Below, in pieces: positions 26,612 through 35,986 of a stretch of 64,000 nucleotides of DNA (positions within the stretch are counted from its first letter, which is position 1; each line of letters begins with the position of its first letter). This DNA comes from Hyphomicrobiales bacterium (GTDB taxonomy: Bacteria; Pseudomonadota; Alphaproteobacteria; Rhizobiales; Aestuariivirgaceae). The notes beneath the pieces are model-generated. The model did no database searches. It was not told where the DNA came from and saw nothing but the letters and a program-made list of their open reading frames with translations. The stretch is taken from the NCBI GenBank assembly GCA_025359045.1, contig JANYHN010000021.1:62001-126000 (forward strand), written 5' to 3'. Both the position numbers and the translations under genes were made by a program.

Positions 26612-27649
26612 TCATGAGCTCATTCTGATCTGCAATTTAACGTCAGTGGGGCGGCCTTCGACGGCGCGGTCAAAAGCTTTGATGCTGTCTTCAAAACTAA
26701 AGGTCTCGGAAATCAACGGCTTTAAATTAACTTTTCCCGAGGCGATTAATTCAATGGCGCGGTCGTAGACATTGGCATAGCGAAACACGGTTTCGATGCG
26801 AACTTCTTTGACCACGGCTGCGGGAATATTAAATTCAACGGGATCGACCGGAAGACCCACAATCACCACTGTGCCCCCGGGCCGCACATGATCAAACATC
26901 GTCGGATAGACCCTTGGGCTGCCACTTGCTTCAAACAAAATATCAACGCCCCAGCCATCTGTAGCCGCATGAACAGCGTCGCCTAGTTTTTGTTCAAGGA
27001 TGTTGACTGGGATAATACCAGGGTACTGCGAAGCTATTTTGAGCTTTGGCGCTGAGACATCCGATATTAAAACCTTCGAACAACCACCTGAAAGCACAGC
27101 AAGAGCAACCATAATTCCAATTGGCCCGCAACCTGTGACCAATGCTACATCTCCGGGTGAAATGCGCGCGCGCGTTGCTGCTTGCATGCCTACCGCGAAG
27201 GGTTCAACCATAGCGCCTTCAGCGAAGGACACATTTTCCGGAAGCTTGTAAGTGAAAGCCGCTGGATGCACCACTTCAGGTGTCAAGCAACCATGATGAG
27301 GGGGTGTGGCCCAAAATGTTAGATCGCCGTCCAAATTATAGATGCCGAGCTTTGTGGCGCGCGAGTTCATGTTGGGAACTCCGGGCTCCATGCAAACACG
27401 GTCTCCCACTTTCAAAGTTTTGACGTCTGAGCCAATTTTAACCACTGTGCCAGAAGCTTCATGCCCCAGAACCATCGGTGCATTGACGACGAATTTCCCG
27501 ATGGCGCCGTGGGTGTAATAATGAACGTCACTACCGCACACGCCAACCGTATGGATGGCTATTTTTACGTCATGGGGGCCAACAAGCGTTGGAAGATCAA
27601 CTTCCCGCAAAGATAAAACACCTTTTTTTTCAAGTACCAGTGCTTTCAT
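26612..27649 (-). CDS. Zinc-dependent polyol dehydrogenase (xylitol/sorbitol dehydrogenase-like)
   Basis: A 345-residue medium-chain dehydrogenase. It shows the catalytic zinc site [11 protein letters not shown] and GHEASGTVV, and the Rossmann motif [15 protein letters not shown]. The HYY-THG segment is typical of L-iditol/xylitol/D-arabitol dehydrogenases. The structural-zinc cysteine set normally found between residues 90 and 110 looks incomplete ([12 protein letters not shown]), which is usual for sorbitol-dehydrogenase-type enzymes. ATG 27649 has GAGGAGGC 4 bases upstream, so the longer frame is wrong. It ends the polyol operon and, with the FGGY kinase, would give a pentulose 5-phosphate (inference). 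Confidence 0.82.
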   Translation of the reverse strand: MKALVLEKKGVLSLREVDLPTLVGPHDVKIAIHTVGVCGSDVHYYTHGAIGKFVVNAPMVLGHEASGTVVKIGSDVKTLKVGDRVCMEPGVPNMNSRATKLGIYNLDGDLTFWATPPHHGCLTPEVVHPAAFTYKLPENVSFAEGAMVEPFAVGMQAATRARISPGDVALVTGCGPIGIMVALAVLSGGCSKVLISDVSAPKLKIASQYPGIIPVNILEQKLGDAVHAATDGWGVDILFEASGSPRVYPTMFDHVRPGGTVVIVGLPVDPVEFNIPAAVVKEVRIETVFRYANVYDRAIELIASGKVNLKPLISETFSFEDSIKAFDRAVEGRPTDVKLQIRMSS

Positions 27650-27713
27650 AAAAGCCTCCTCAATATTGGCAGTTTTGCCTTTATGAATTAATACAGCAAA
27701 ACAGCAGCTCAAT

Positions 27714-28685
27714 CTATGTTTTGAATTTCAGCATGCCGATTGCCGACTGTTCGTCTGTGACCAACACATTTGCAAAACCAGCAGAGAGAGCACCATGCAA
27801 AACGGGCACTTTATGGATGCCGCCTGAAGCGAGTATAACGCAGGGAATACTCTTAAGTCGGTTTAACGGTAAAGCTATGACGCGCCTGTTGATAGGGTGA
27901 TCAATTGCCTTACCTTTTTTATCAATCCAATGGCCACAAATATCTCCCACGGCGCCTGCCTTTGAAAGACTCTGTGCTTCCGCCGTTGAGATCAGGCCTA
28001 GCTGTGTCATGGTGTTTGGAGCTGTAAGCTCACCGGCCGAAAGCAATGCCACCTCCACTTTAGCGCCTTGTTCAAACACATCCCGCACCATTGACTGCTT
28101 TATAAGAATATCGCGTGTGGCTTCAGAGTCAGTGAGGGCAGGGGCTGCAACATAATAACACTTGGCACCAACAATATCGGCCAGATGCGAAGCCGTTTCG
28201 TGAGGGTTCACAAGTGATGCTTGTGTCAAACCACCCATCAATGAAACGACTGACAGTGAATTATATGTGCGGCGCGGGACTGAGCGCAGCGAATACCTCA
28301 AAGTTTTCCCCCACCCCACGCCGACTGACATATTGTCTTGCAGCAGCGATCCGAGTTGATACCCAGCTGCGGCACCTATGACTTGTGCAAGTTGACTTTG
28401 GTGAATGGGTGTGGGCACGACAACTGCATGTTTCAGCTTGTAGCGTTCCTTCAGACGTTCCTCCAACGCGATGCATTCAGCCAAGCGCCCGGTAATTTTA
28501 ATCTGAACCAAGCCCTGCTCTCGCGCCAAAGCGAGCAATCGATTAATCCGAATTCGATTGAGTCCTAGTTTTTTACCAATTTCAGCTTGCGTATAGCTCC
28601 CGACAAAATAGAGCCATGCCGCGCGCGTAGCTAATTGTTCTTCGGGGTCGAAATTTCTGAGTTCATCAAAGACTGGCATATCCAT
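27714..28685 (-). CDS. SorC-family sugar-responsive transcriptional regulator
   Basis: A 323-residue regulator. Residues about 20-60 form the helix-turn-helix ([25 protein letters not shown]), followed by the phosphosugar-binding SorC/DeoR-like C-terminal domain with [32 protein letters not shown] and [17 protein letters not shown]. SorC proteins usually bind phosphorylated sugars and control their own polyol operon. It is the penultimate gene of the operon, 64 bases upstream of the polyol dehydrogenase. Confidence 0.85.
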   Translation of the reverse strand: MDMPVFDELRNFDPEEQLATRAAWLYFVGSYTQAEIGKKLGLNRIRINRLLALAREQGLVQIKITGRLAECIALEERLKERYKLKHAVVVPTPIHQSQLAQVIGAAAGYQLGSLLQDNMSVGVGWGKTLRYSLRSVPRRTYNSLSVVSLMGGLTQASLVNPHETASHLADIVGAKCYYVAAPALTDSEATRDILIKQSMVRDVFEQGAKVEVALLSAGELTAPNTMTQLGLISTAEAQSLSKAGAVGDICGHWIDKKGKAIDHPINRRVIALPLNRLKSIPCVILASGGIHKVPVLHGALSAGFANVLVTDEQSAIGMLKFKT

Positions 28686-28709
28686 TTAGAAAGCCTTTAT
28701 CATATACTT

Positions 28710-29768
28710 TCAGTTGGTCTGATGAAAATCTTTCCACGGCATAACGAGCGGAGTTTCCGTTGATAGCGCTGACAATAGAGATAACGTCAAAGGTATAGAG
28801 CGTTTCGTCAAAGTACCATTCTCAATCATCAATTTTATGGTATGAGCCGCCGCACGACCAAGATCAGCGCCTTCGATAGTATCACCCATCATCGGACCCT
28901 CTCGAACTTGGTTGTAAGTCAAACCGCGTCCTAAATTATTACCTAGTTTCGAATTGCGTCCTGCCTGGCAAGTAACATAAAGGTCACCAACTCCAGCCAT
29001 GCCCCACACGCTTTCTATCTGACCTCCGAGGGCATTAGTCAGAGATATGAGTTCGCGCACTGCTTGGTCAAAGATAAGAGCTGCAGCGTTGTTGTTTTTG
29101 GCTTTATTCTCGGCTGTGGGGATTTGTTCTAAATATCCATGCGCCCAACCCACAGCTATCGCAAAAAAGTTCTTAAACGCTGCACATATTTCAACGCCGA
29201 TCATGTCATCAGATGTGCGCGGATGATAATAGTTTGTCTCAAAATCTCTGCAGAGTTGATTTGCGAAACTTTGATCATGTGAAACAATGACCGTTCCAGT
29301 GGGGCGTCTCACAGCAAGTTCGCCTGCAATGCAGGGGCCGGCGATAGCCGCAATCTTTAAGCCCGAGCCAAACTTTTCGGCGAGTGACTTTGAAATGACA
29401 TCAGGTAACGTGACAAGTGAATTCAGTTCAGCATACATCCCCTTGGTGATCATCACTATTGGCGTCGGCTGCTTCATAAATTGGATTAATTGGTCAAGCG
29501 CCCAAGATATGCCCGCCGACGAAACGCCAAGCAGGATTAAATCTGTGTCATCATCAAGTGCTACGGCTAATTCACTGTACGCGTAGGCTTGAACGCTTGC
29601 CGGCAAAGTGACATTCAACTTTGGATGAAATTGCTTTGTCTTGATACTGGCAATGATCTCAGAGTCAAGATGAGTACCGACCAGCCGCACTTTATAGCCC
29701 CGGTCTGAAAACGGAAATGCCATGGCAGATCCCATGACACCTGCACCAATGATCGTGACAATCTTCAC
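28710..29768 (-). CDS. NAD(P)-dependent glycerol-3-phosphate dehydrogenase homologue
   Basis: A 352-residue protein of the GpsA family: Rossmann motif IIGAGVMGSAMA, ITKGMYAE, AAIAGPCIAGELAVRRPT, the catalytic lysine region GVEICAAFKNFFAIAVGW, and GMAGVGDLYVTCQAGRNSKLG. Housekeeping GpsA makes sn-glycerol-3-phosphate, but this copy lies within a sugar-importer operon, between an ATPase and a SorC regulator, so it more likely oxidises a polyol phosphate made by the neighbouring FGGY kinase. GTG start overlaps the ATPase stop by four bases (GTGA). Divergence from typical GpsA in the N-terminal loop (VRLVGTHLDS) also argues for an altered substrate. Confidence 0.78.
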   Translation of the reverse strand: MKIVTIIGAGVMGSAMAFPFSDRGYKVRLVGTHLDSEIIASIKTKQFHPKLNVTLPASVQAYAYSELAVALDDDTDLILLGVSSAGISWALDQLIQFMKQPTPIVMITKGMYAELNSLVTLPDVISKSLAEKFGSGLKIAAIAGPCIAGELAVRRPTGTVIVSHDQSFANQLCRDFETNYYHPRTSDDMIGVEICAAFKNFFAIAVGWAHGYLEQIPTAENKAKNNNAAALIFDQAVRELISLTNALGGQIESVWGMAGVGDLYVTCQAGRNSKLGNNLGRGLTYNQVREGPMMGDTIEGADLGRAAAHTIKLMIENGTLTKRSIPLTLSLLSALSTETPLVMPWKDFHQTN

Positions 29769-30817
29769 TTGATCGCCATAGTGGTTTTGGCGTCAAACAA
29801 ATGCACCTTATCTAAACGCGGTGCAAACTCCACCATGCTGTCACGTTTGAAAACTTGACGGTCACGCACGATGGCGCAGATTTCGATGTCATTGAGTTCG
29901 GAGTAGACATGAATTTCGGGGCCCGTTGGTTCGGTCACGGTTATTTTTGCTTTAAAGCCTTTCCCTAACTCCAAATCTTCGGGGCGAATGCCGTAAACAA
30001 CGTGCTGACCCACACTGGCCTTATGATCTTTTGGCAATGGCAGTTTTGCGCCTGCTGCTGTTGTAACGTGAGTTTTATCAGCGACGCCCTTGATTAAATT
30101 CATTGAAGGTGAACCTATAAATTGTGCAACGAAAAGGTTTGCCGGAGTGTCGTACACGTCCAGAGGAGTTCCTTGTTGCTCAATTATCCCATCACGCAAA
30201 ATGACAATTTTATCGGCCATTGTCATCGCTTCGATTTGGTCATGGGTCACATAGACTGTCGTCGTTTTCAGTCGTTCATGAAGATCTTTTATTTCGGTGC
30301 GCATTTGAACGCGCAGTTTCGCATCAAGGTTTGAAAGCGGCTCATCAAACAAGAACACGGCTGGATCGCGAACAATAGCACGTCCCATGGCTACACGTTG
30401 GCGTTGGCCACCCGAAAGTTCACGGGGATAACGCGCAAGGTAAGGTTCGAGATTCAAAATCTTTGCGGCCCATTGCGTCTTTTCATCAATCTCGCTCTGC
30501 GGACGTTTGGCCAACGTCATCGAAAACGCCATATTATCTTTCACAGTCATATGCGCATAGAGCGCATAGTTCTGGAACACCATAGCGATGTTGCGGTCTT
30601 TTGGGTGTTTTTGATTCACGCGCTGACCAGCGATTTCAACATCGCCACCCGTGACCGACTCAAGCCCGGCGATCATGCGCAACAGAGTTGATTTGCCGCA
30701 ACCAGAAGGCCCCAACAGAACGACAAAGCTGCCATCATCAATGGTGAGGTCGACACCATGGACAACTTCAACGTCGCCATATTTTTTTACGATCTTCTTG
30801 AGTTCTACGGATGCCAT
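29765..30817 (-). CDS. Sugar ABC transporter ATP-binding protein (UgpC/MalK type)
   Basis: A 350-residue ATPase with Walker A GPSGCGKST (36-44), signature LSGGQRQRVAMGRAIVR, Walker B VFLFDEPLSNLD and a C-terminal OB/TOBE regulatory domain with YGIRPEDLELG, the CUT1 pattern. Its partners are the two permeases and binding protein encoded upstream at 32413-35809. The FGGY kinase gene lies between them and this gene. Confidence 0.9.
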   Translation of the reverse strand: MASVELKKIVKKYGDVEVVHGVDLTIDDGSFVVLLGPSGCGKSTLLRMIAGLESVTGGDVEIAGQRVNQKHPKDRNIAMVFQNYALYAHMTVKDNMAFSMTLAKRPQSEIDEKTQWAAKILNLEPYLARYPRELSGGQRQRVAMGRAIVRDPAVFLFDEPLSNLDAKLRVQMRTEIKDLHERLKTTTVYVTHDQIEAMTMADKIVILRDGIIEQQGTPLDVYDTPANLFVAQFIGSPSMNLIKGVADKTHVTTAAGAKLPLPKDHKASVGQHVVYGIRPEDLELGKGFKAKITVTEPTGPEIHVYSELNDIEICAIVRDRQVFKRDSMVEFAPRLDKVHLFDAKTTMAIK

Positions 30818-30834
30818 TTTATGCCTGTTTCATT

Positions 30835-32352
30835 TTAAATTGTTTGCAGCGATTGAAGTTTTTTGTTCCATTGCGAAACGGTTGGCCAAAGATCACGATA
30901 GACTTCGAGAATTTGGCTATATTTTTTGTTTTGCTTCATTTTAGGACGGAAGGTCTTCGAAGGTTTACCTGTCATCTTGGCGGCTGCTTGCGGGATCGTG
31001 TTAAACCAACCCGCACCTTTCGCGGCAGCACAGGCTGCGCCCAATGATGAAGCCTCAACCGTCTCTAGCCGCTTCACATCCCGACCTGAAGCGTCTGCCA
31101 GTATTTGACACCAAAGGTCGGATTTCGCCCCGCCCCCAATGGCCACATAGTGATCGATGGTTTCTGTGGCCGCTTCCACTTTCTGTGTGGCAACCACTTG
31201 TTCCATGGTCAGACCTTCAATAATTGCGCGGTAAATATCGCCCCGATCATGCGACGGGCCAATGCCCGCAATGACCCCACGCGCCGATGGATCCCAGTAA
31301 GGAGTCATTACACCTGACAAATAGGGAAGCAACATCAAGCCTTTCGCACCAATGGGTGATTGCGCTGCAGCTTTCTCAAGCTGCTCGAATATTTTTGGGT
31401 TTGACCGAGTATCAACGCGAAATAAATTCTCAACGGCCCAGTTCAAAAGAAAAGTGCCCGATCTTAAACACGTCTCATAAATGTATCCTTCTTCCGCAAT
31501 CGCAGTCATGGTGCGAAAGGCTAGGTTATGCTTGTAGTTCTTTCCGTAATTACCGGAAACCACCGCAGTGCCGAGGTTGACGTAAGCGCGGCCTTTAACA
31601 AATACATTGGTTCCAGTTCCAGCGCACTGACCATCGCCACCACCAGCTACAATCAGTGTTCCAGCCTTGACCCCTGTGACCTTTGCGGCCGCAGATGTTA
31701 CTTCGCCGATCACTTCACCTGGGCGAAAAAGCTTTGGCAATTGCTCTTCTTTCAAACCTGCGGATGATAAAAGCTTCTCCGACCATTGCATCTTGGCCAT
31801 ATCCAGCATGCCCATGGGATCAGCAGAACCTGTTGAGCTATTCCACTCGCCTGTCAGAAAATGCGCCACCACACCATGCACTTCGGCAGTCTTGTGGACA
31901 CGCTTCCACATGGCTGGCATGTTTTTTTGGAACCAACAGCAGCGCATCAAACAGGCAATGACATCTAATGGTTTGCCCGAAATGCGGTGGATTGTTTCAG
32001 CACCCAGCTTCATTTCCATCTCAGGTAAAATCGCAGTCGCCCGTTCGTCCAACCACAAAGTTCCGGGCCTTAAAGCCTTCCCACTGCGATCAAACTGCGC
32101 AAAAGATTCGCGCTGACTGGAAACTGAGATAGCAGCGATGCGATCTGCGGAAATTTTCTTTGTAAGTTGCCTGAGTGCCTTGGTAGTGGCCCCTGTCCAA
32201 TCACTTGCCTCTTGTTCATACCAGCCGGGCTTAGGGTTGCCGATTGCAATGGCCGCACGACCTTCGGCCACAGCACGACCACGCTTATCCCAAGCAATGG
32301 CTTTTGTTGCCGTTGTGGAAGAATCAAGCCCGATGACAAGGTCTGGTTTCAT
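30835..32352 (-). CDS. FGGY-family carbohydrate kinase (xylulokinase-like)
   Basis: A 505-residue sugar kinase of the FGGY family. It has the N-terminal phosphate-binding loop IGLDSSTTATKAIAWD, the SSQRESFAQFD segment, the central TLIVAGGGDGQCAGTG and the ATP-binding YVAIGGGAKSDLWCQILADA. Overall order resembles XylB, which phosphorylates D-xylulose, though erythritol, ribulose and glycerol kinases share the fold. Context with a polyol dehydrogenase favours a pentulose such as D-xylulose. It lies between the binding protein (hairpin between) and the ATPase. Confidence 0.82.
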   Translation of the reverse strand: MKPDLVIGLDSSTTATKAIAWDKRGRAVAEGRAAIAIGNPKPGWYEQEASDWTGATTKALRQLTKKISADRIAAISVSSQRESFAQFDRSGKALRPGTLWLDERATAILPEMEMKLGAETIHRISGKPLDVIACLMRCCWFQKNMPAMWKRVHKTAEVHGVVAHFLTGEWNSSTGSADPMGMLDMAKMQWSEKLLSSAGLKEEQLPKLFRPGEVIGEVTSAAAKVTGVKAGTLIVAGGGDGQCAGTGTNVFVKGRAYVNLGTAVVSGNYGKNYKHNLAFRTMTAIAEEGYIYETCLRSGTFLLNWAVENLFRVDTRSNPKIFEQLEKAAAQSPIGAKGLMLLPYLSGVMTPYWDPSARGVIAGIGPSHDRGDIYRAIIEGLTMEQVVATQKVEAATETIDHYVAIGGGAKSDLWCQILADASGRDVKRLETVEASSLGAACAAAKGAGWFNTIPQAAAKMTGKPSKTFRPKMKQNKKYSQILEVYRDLWPTVSQWNKKLQSLQTI

Positions 32353-32370
32353 GTTTAATTTTTAAAAATA

Positions 32371-32397
32371 TGGAGGCAGGCTAAAAACCTGCCTCCA
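32371..32397 (-). terminator. Hairpin after the sugar-binding protein gene
   Basis: TGGAGGCAGG and CCTGCCTCCA form a perfect 10-base-pair stem around a 7-base loop; on the minus strand it is followed by TATTTTT. It lies between the abundant binding protein and the kinase and probably attenuates or protects the upstream transcript. Confidence 0.75.
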
Positions 32398-32412
32398 CTT
32401 TTCTCTTAGAGA

Positions 32413-33939
32413 TTACAAACCTGCGTCCGCAACAGCTTTGTTGACCTGGGTGGCAATTGCATCCATGCATTTCTTGGCATCACCACCGAAATCTTGGCCC
32501 GTGAGCAATTTGCCCAAGTTCACAGGAATTTCGTTGTTCGAGAAGCCAGCCCACAATGGCATATCTGGCTCGGAAGCCATGTCATTGTCGATGATTTCTT
32601 TCACCACTGGCAAGTGGCGTGTTGTGCCGGGGCCAACAACTTCCTTGGCCTTGACGCGTGGGTCTGAGAAGGATGACAAGCGCATTGGAGCGAAACCACC
32701 GCCCAATGTGCAACGTGTCATGATATCCTTCGAACAAGCCCATTGCATGAATATCCATGCAGCATCCGCATTCTTGGAATACTTGGAAAGCGCCAAGATC
32801 GAACCGCCTTGGTGAGCAGCATTTGGAATTTCACCAAAGCCTGCATCTGCAACAGCACGATACGGCACCGTGCCACGAACAGGACGCTTGGCTTGCCACA
32901 GACCTTTGACCTTCGAGTCAGCAGCATCCCAGCCAGGGAAGAATTCATCCCAAGAATTGACAAGAGCAATTTGGCCGGAGGCGCCCATCTGCCATTGACC
33001 ATCCCAAGTTGAGTTGGTCGATTCTGGTGGAGAAATCTTGAGCAATTCTTGATAATATTGCAGACCCTTGATGCCTGCTTCATCATTGCCCGAGAACTTC
33101 TTGTCCTTGGTGAAAATTGAGCCACCATGGTTCCAAACAACCTGTGTCCAATCGCATTCCAGTGAATAGTGACCAGACTTGGCTTGGAGACCGGTGCCGA
33201 ACATGCCGTTGCCTTTTTCGGCTTCATAGATCGTCTTGGCAGCGGCCATGAATTCGTCGGTCGTGTTTGGCGGTGTCAGTTTATGCTTGTCGAAAATGTC
33301 CTGACGCCACATCGTAGTCATGATCGGAATATCGAATGGAATGCCGACCCAGTGACCATCATAAACAGCAAGGCCTTCAACCAATGGCTTGGAGAAATCC
33401 TCCCAATCCATGCCGGGCATTGCGAGGTCTGCCTTGTCCTTGTAGAGCGCAATCGGATCGAAAGTGTCTTGTGCAAAGGTGGCAACCCATGACTGATCGA
33501 GATAGTAGAGGTCATAAGAGCCCAACTGGCCCTGCACGTCTTGCGTAGCCTTAGCGAGAACTTGCTCCAATGGAACAATTTCGATTTCCACTTCGATGCC
33601 GGTGAGCGCTGTGAATTCACCCTTCAGCTTATCAAGCACGACGGTTGGCGGTGTCGCTTCCGAGGTATAGCGGATTTTCGTGCCTTTAAATTTGCTACCA
33701 ACATCTTTGAGCCATTTGTTGACCGCTGGATCACCCATTTCTTCTGCCCAAGCAGGTGAGCCAAAGAGGCTGCTGCGGTCTTTGCGCATATTACCGAGTA
33801 AGCCCAAGTTGAAGGCTGAGAAGCCCACACCGGCCATCGCCGTTTTCTTCAGAAACGAACGCTTCGAAATGCGCCGTGCCGTGAAGTCATTTGCCGCGTC
33901 GATAAGAAAAGTCTTTTTATCATACTCTCTAAAACTCAT
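32413..33939 (-). CDS. Sugar/polyol ABC transporter substrate-binding protein (Tat-type signal)
   Basis: A 508-residue family 1 extracellular solute-binding protein. The start ATG 33939 has GGAGG 5 bases upstream; a TTG 12 bases earlier lies on that ribosome-binding site and is rejected. The N-terminus is long, with ARRISKRSFLKKTAMAGVG followed by a hydrophobic stretch, a KR-type variant of the twin-arginine signal, suggesting folded export. The mature part shows GTKIRYTSEATPPTVVLD and LGSYDLYYLDQSWVA, typical of the larger CUT1 binding proteins for polyols. Ligand not determined. Confidence 0.82.
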   Translation of the reverse strand: MSFREYDKKTFLIDAANDFTARRISKRSFLKKTAMAGVGFSAFNLGLLGNMRKDRSSLFGSPAWAEEMGDPAVNKWLKDVGSKFKGTKIRYTSEATPPTVVLDKLKGEFTALTGIEVEIEIVPLEQVLAKATQDVQGQLGSYDLYYLDQSWVATFAQDTFDPIALYKDKADLAMPGMDWEDFSKPLVEGLAVYDGHWVGIPFDIPIMTTMWRQDIFDKHKLTPPNTTDEFMAAAKTIYEAEKGNGMFGTGLQAKSGHYSLECDWTQVVWNHGGSIFTKDKKFSGNDEAGIKGLQYYQELLKISPPESTNSTWDGQWQMGASGQIALVNSWDEFFPGWDAADSKVKGLWQAKRPVRGTVPYRAVADAGFGEIPNAAHQGGSILALSKYSKNADAAWIFMQWACSKDIMTRCTLGGGFAPMRLSSFSDPRVKAKEVVGPGTTRHLPVVKEIIDNDMASEPDMPLWAGFSNNEIPVNLGKLLTGQDFGGDAKKCMDAIATQVNKAVADAGL

Positions 33940-33998
33940 GGTTTCCTCCAAAGTGTTTTATGTTCATAGTTCAGTCGTAGAGTTCTCGTTTGCTGTCT

Positions 33999-34907
33999 TC
34001 ACTCTTTGAGGGAGCCCAAAGTGAGACCGCGAACCAGATGGCGTTGCACTAGCAATATGAAGATGAAGCCTGGGATCACTGCGGCTGTGCCCAGCGCCGT
34101 GATAAAGCCCCACTCATTGCCAGTGGAAGTAACGAAAGTTTGAATTTTGACTGGAACCGTGCGGATATCTGTTGTGAGAAACAATGACAGCAAGAATTCC
34201 GTCCAAGAAAATATGAAGCATAAAACGGCAGCAGCGGCGACGCCGCCCTTGGCCATCGGCAAAACAATTTTGCAGAACGTTTCCCAACGTGTTGCGCCAT
34301 CAATCATCGCAGCCTCATCTACATCCTTTGGCACGTCATCAAAGAATGATTTGAGAAGCAACACTGCAATTGGCAAATTCATGAGCGCATAGATCAACAT
34401 TAGGCCTAACCAGCCCAGATAATAATTATCCGTATCGCGCATCCCTAACCATTTATAGGTCGTGACCAGGGGAAAAATGATAGCGATAGGCGGCATAAAG
34501 CGTTGGCCCAATACCCAATTGAGGAAGACGTTTCGACCCCGAAACGCCATGCGGGATAATGCATAGGCCGCAGGGATAGCGACCATCATCGTTACAGCTG
34601 TGGCCCCGACCGAAACGACCGCACTATCAAGAATTGATGATCGGGAATCATAGGCCTCAGTTCCGGCAACACCCATGCCAATGCCCGCATCAATTGCAAG
34701 TTGCGAGCGAGATTGACCAAGTAAAGTAACGGCATAATTTATGCTCGTGGGTATGAAATCGAACCAAACGATACGGTCTTTGTCAAAAACCGCGGAAATT
34801 GGTTTAATTGAAGTCAACGCCCACCAGAATATGGGGAACATAAAAACCCCCGTAACAAACGCGGCAAGAGCATCACGGGCAAACTGCCATGGGCGCGAAA
34901 GTTCCAT
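33999..34907 (-). CDS. Sugar ABC transporter permease (MalG type)
   Basis: A 302-residue inner-membrane protein with six helices and the loop DEAAMIDGATRWETFCKIVLP region (EAA motif) near residue 200, ending with the MalG-like LVRGLTLGSLKE tail. Starts within the stop codon of the other permease (TAATG). Confidence 0.88.
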   Translation of the reverse strand: MELSRPWQFARDALAAFVTGVFMFPIFWWALTSIKPISAVFDKDRIVWFDFIPTSINYAVTLLGQSRSQLAIDAGIGMGVAGTEAYDSRSSILDSAVVSVGATAVTMMVAIPAAYALSRMAFRGRNVFLNWVLGQRFMPPIAIIFPLVTTYKWLGMRDTDNYYLGWLGLMLIYALMNLPIAVLLLKSFFDDVPKDVDEAAMIDGATRWETFCKIVLPMAKGGVAAAAVLCFIFSWTEFLLSLFLTTDIRTVPVKIQTFVTSTGNEWGFITALGTAAVIPGFIFILLVQRHLVRGLTLGSLKE

Positions 34908-35809
34908 TACAGTTTCACCTTGAAGATTCGCATGAAGATAGTCGAGGTTAATATGACAAGCACCAATGTTAAGATGGCAACAGAAGAAGCCAGCGGATAA
35001 TCTGAATTACCAAAGTAAATACGACCTGCATAGCTTGTGAGTGTCTCCGTCGCCGTGCCCGGTCCGGAATCTGTCATCACTTTGATATAATCAAAAGCCC
35101 GCAACAAATCCACACCACGGATTAATACCGCGATGGCGATAACCTTGGACATCATCGGTAATGTCAATTTGAAAAAAGCTTGAACTGGTGTTGCGCCATC
35201 TATGGCTGCAGCCTCGAATGGTTCCTTTGGAAGCGCCCGCAACCCGGCCAGCATGATGAGCACCATGAAAGGTGTCCATTGCCAAATTTCGGCAAGCATA
35301 ACACCCGGCAGTGCGGTCGCCGAATTACCGAGTATCGAATAACCAACTGGCAAGAGTCCAGTTGCAATGATCAAACGCGCAATAACCCCAAATGATCCAT
35401 TCAACATCAACAGAAACATCATTCCAGTCACAGCGGGTGGAATAACCAGCGGCAATGTCATCATCGCCCGCAGAATGCCGTAGCCTTTCCGATCCGAATC
35501 TAAAAGCAATGCAATCAACATGCCCAGCACGAGTTGAAACGTTAAAGCAATAAGTGTGTAAGCAAGCGTATGCCAAAGCGCATCCCACATCCGTGGATCT
35601 TCAAATATCTTGGTCCAATTATAAAGCGGATCAAAAATCTCGCGGCGCGTCGCAGCGTTTTTGCGATAAAGTGTTTTCAAGACAGCGGCAATCAACGGAT
35701 AGACACCAAAGACTATCATTAATGCTGAGGCCGGCAATAACCATGGCAATGGATGCTCAGACGTCAACCAATTTAATCTGTCTTTTTTTTGAACCTCACT
35801 TGCCGTCAT
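34907..35809 (-). CDS. Sugar ABC transporter permease (MalF type)
   Basis: A 300-residue inner-membrane permease with six helices and the EAA loop FEAAAIDGATPVQAFFKLTLP at about residue 200; its N-terminus WLLPASALMIVFGVYPLIAA is typical of MalF-like subunits. It is the first gene of the transporter operon; the 177-base gap upstream carries repeated AATGTTCAA boxes and probably the promoter. Confidence 0.88.
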   Translation of the reverse strand: MTASEVQKKDRLNWLTSEHPLPWLLPASALMIVFGVYPLIAAVLKTLYRKNAATRREIFDPLYNWTKIFEDPRMWDALWHTLAYTLIALTFQLVLGMLIALLLDSDRKGYGILRAMMTLPLVIPPAVTGMMFLLMLNGSFGVIARLIIATGLLPVGYSILGNSATALPGVMLAEIWQWTPFMVLIMLAGLRALPKEPFEAAAIDGATPVQAFFKLTLPMMSKVIAIAVLIRGVDLLRAFDYIKVMTDSGPGTATETLTSYAGRIYFGNSDYPLASSVAILTLVLVILTSTIFMRIFKVKL

Positions 35810-35913
35810 AGCTAAGGGTTAACCCCAACTATAAGCAAGGCAATCCTACGATTGAAATTATCAACTGAAATCATATTTCTCCCAACTTTGAACTTATGTT
35901 ATTTTTTTTTACA

Positions 35914-35977
35914 AATGTTCAAGTGGGATATAAGTACGGATTTTTCAGACTGTCAATGGTACTAACGCAATGTTCAA
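35914..35977. promoter_or_regulatory. Direct repeats AATGTTCAA in the promoter region of the transporter operon
   Basis: AATGTTCAA occurs at 35914-35922 and at 35969-35977, 55 bases apart, and a related TTTGAACTTA lies at 35888. These lie between the first permease (start 35809) and the end of the upstream gene at 35987. They are candidate binding sites for the SorC or GntR regulator of the region; which one cannot be told. Confidence 0.4.
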
Positions 35978-35986
35978 ATGTTAAAC

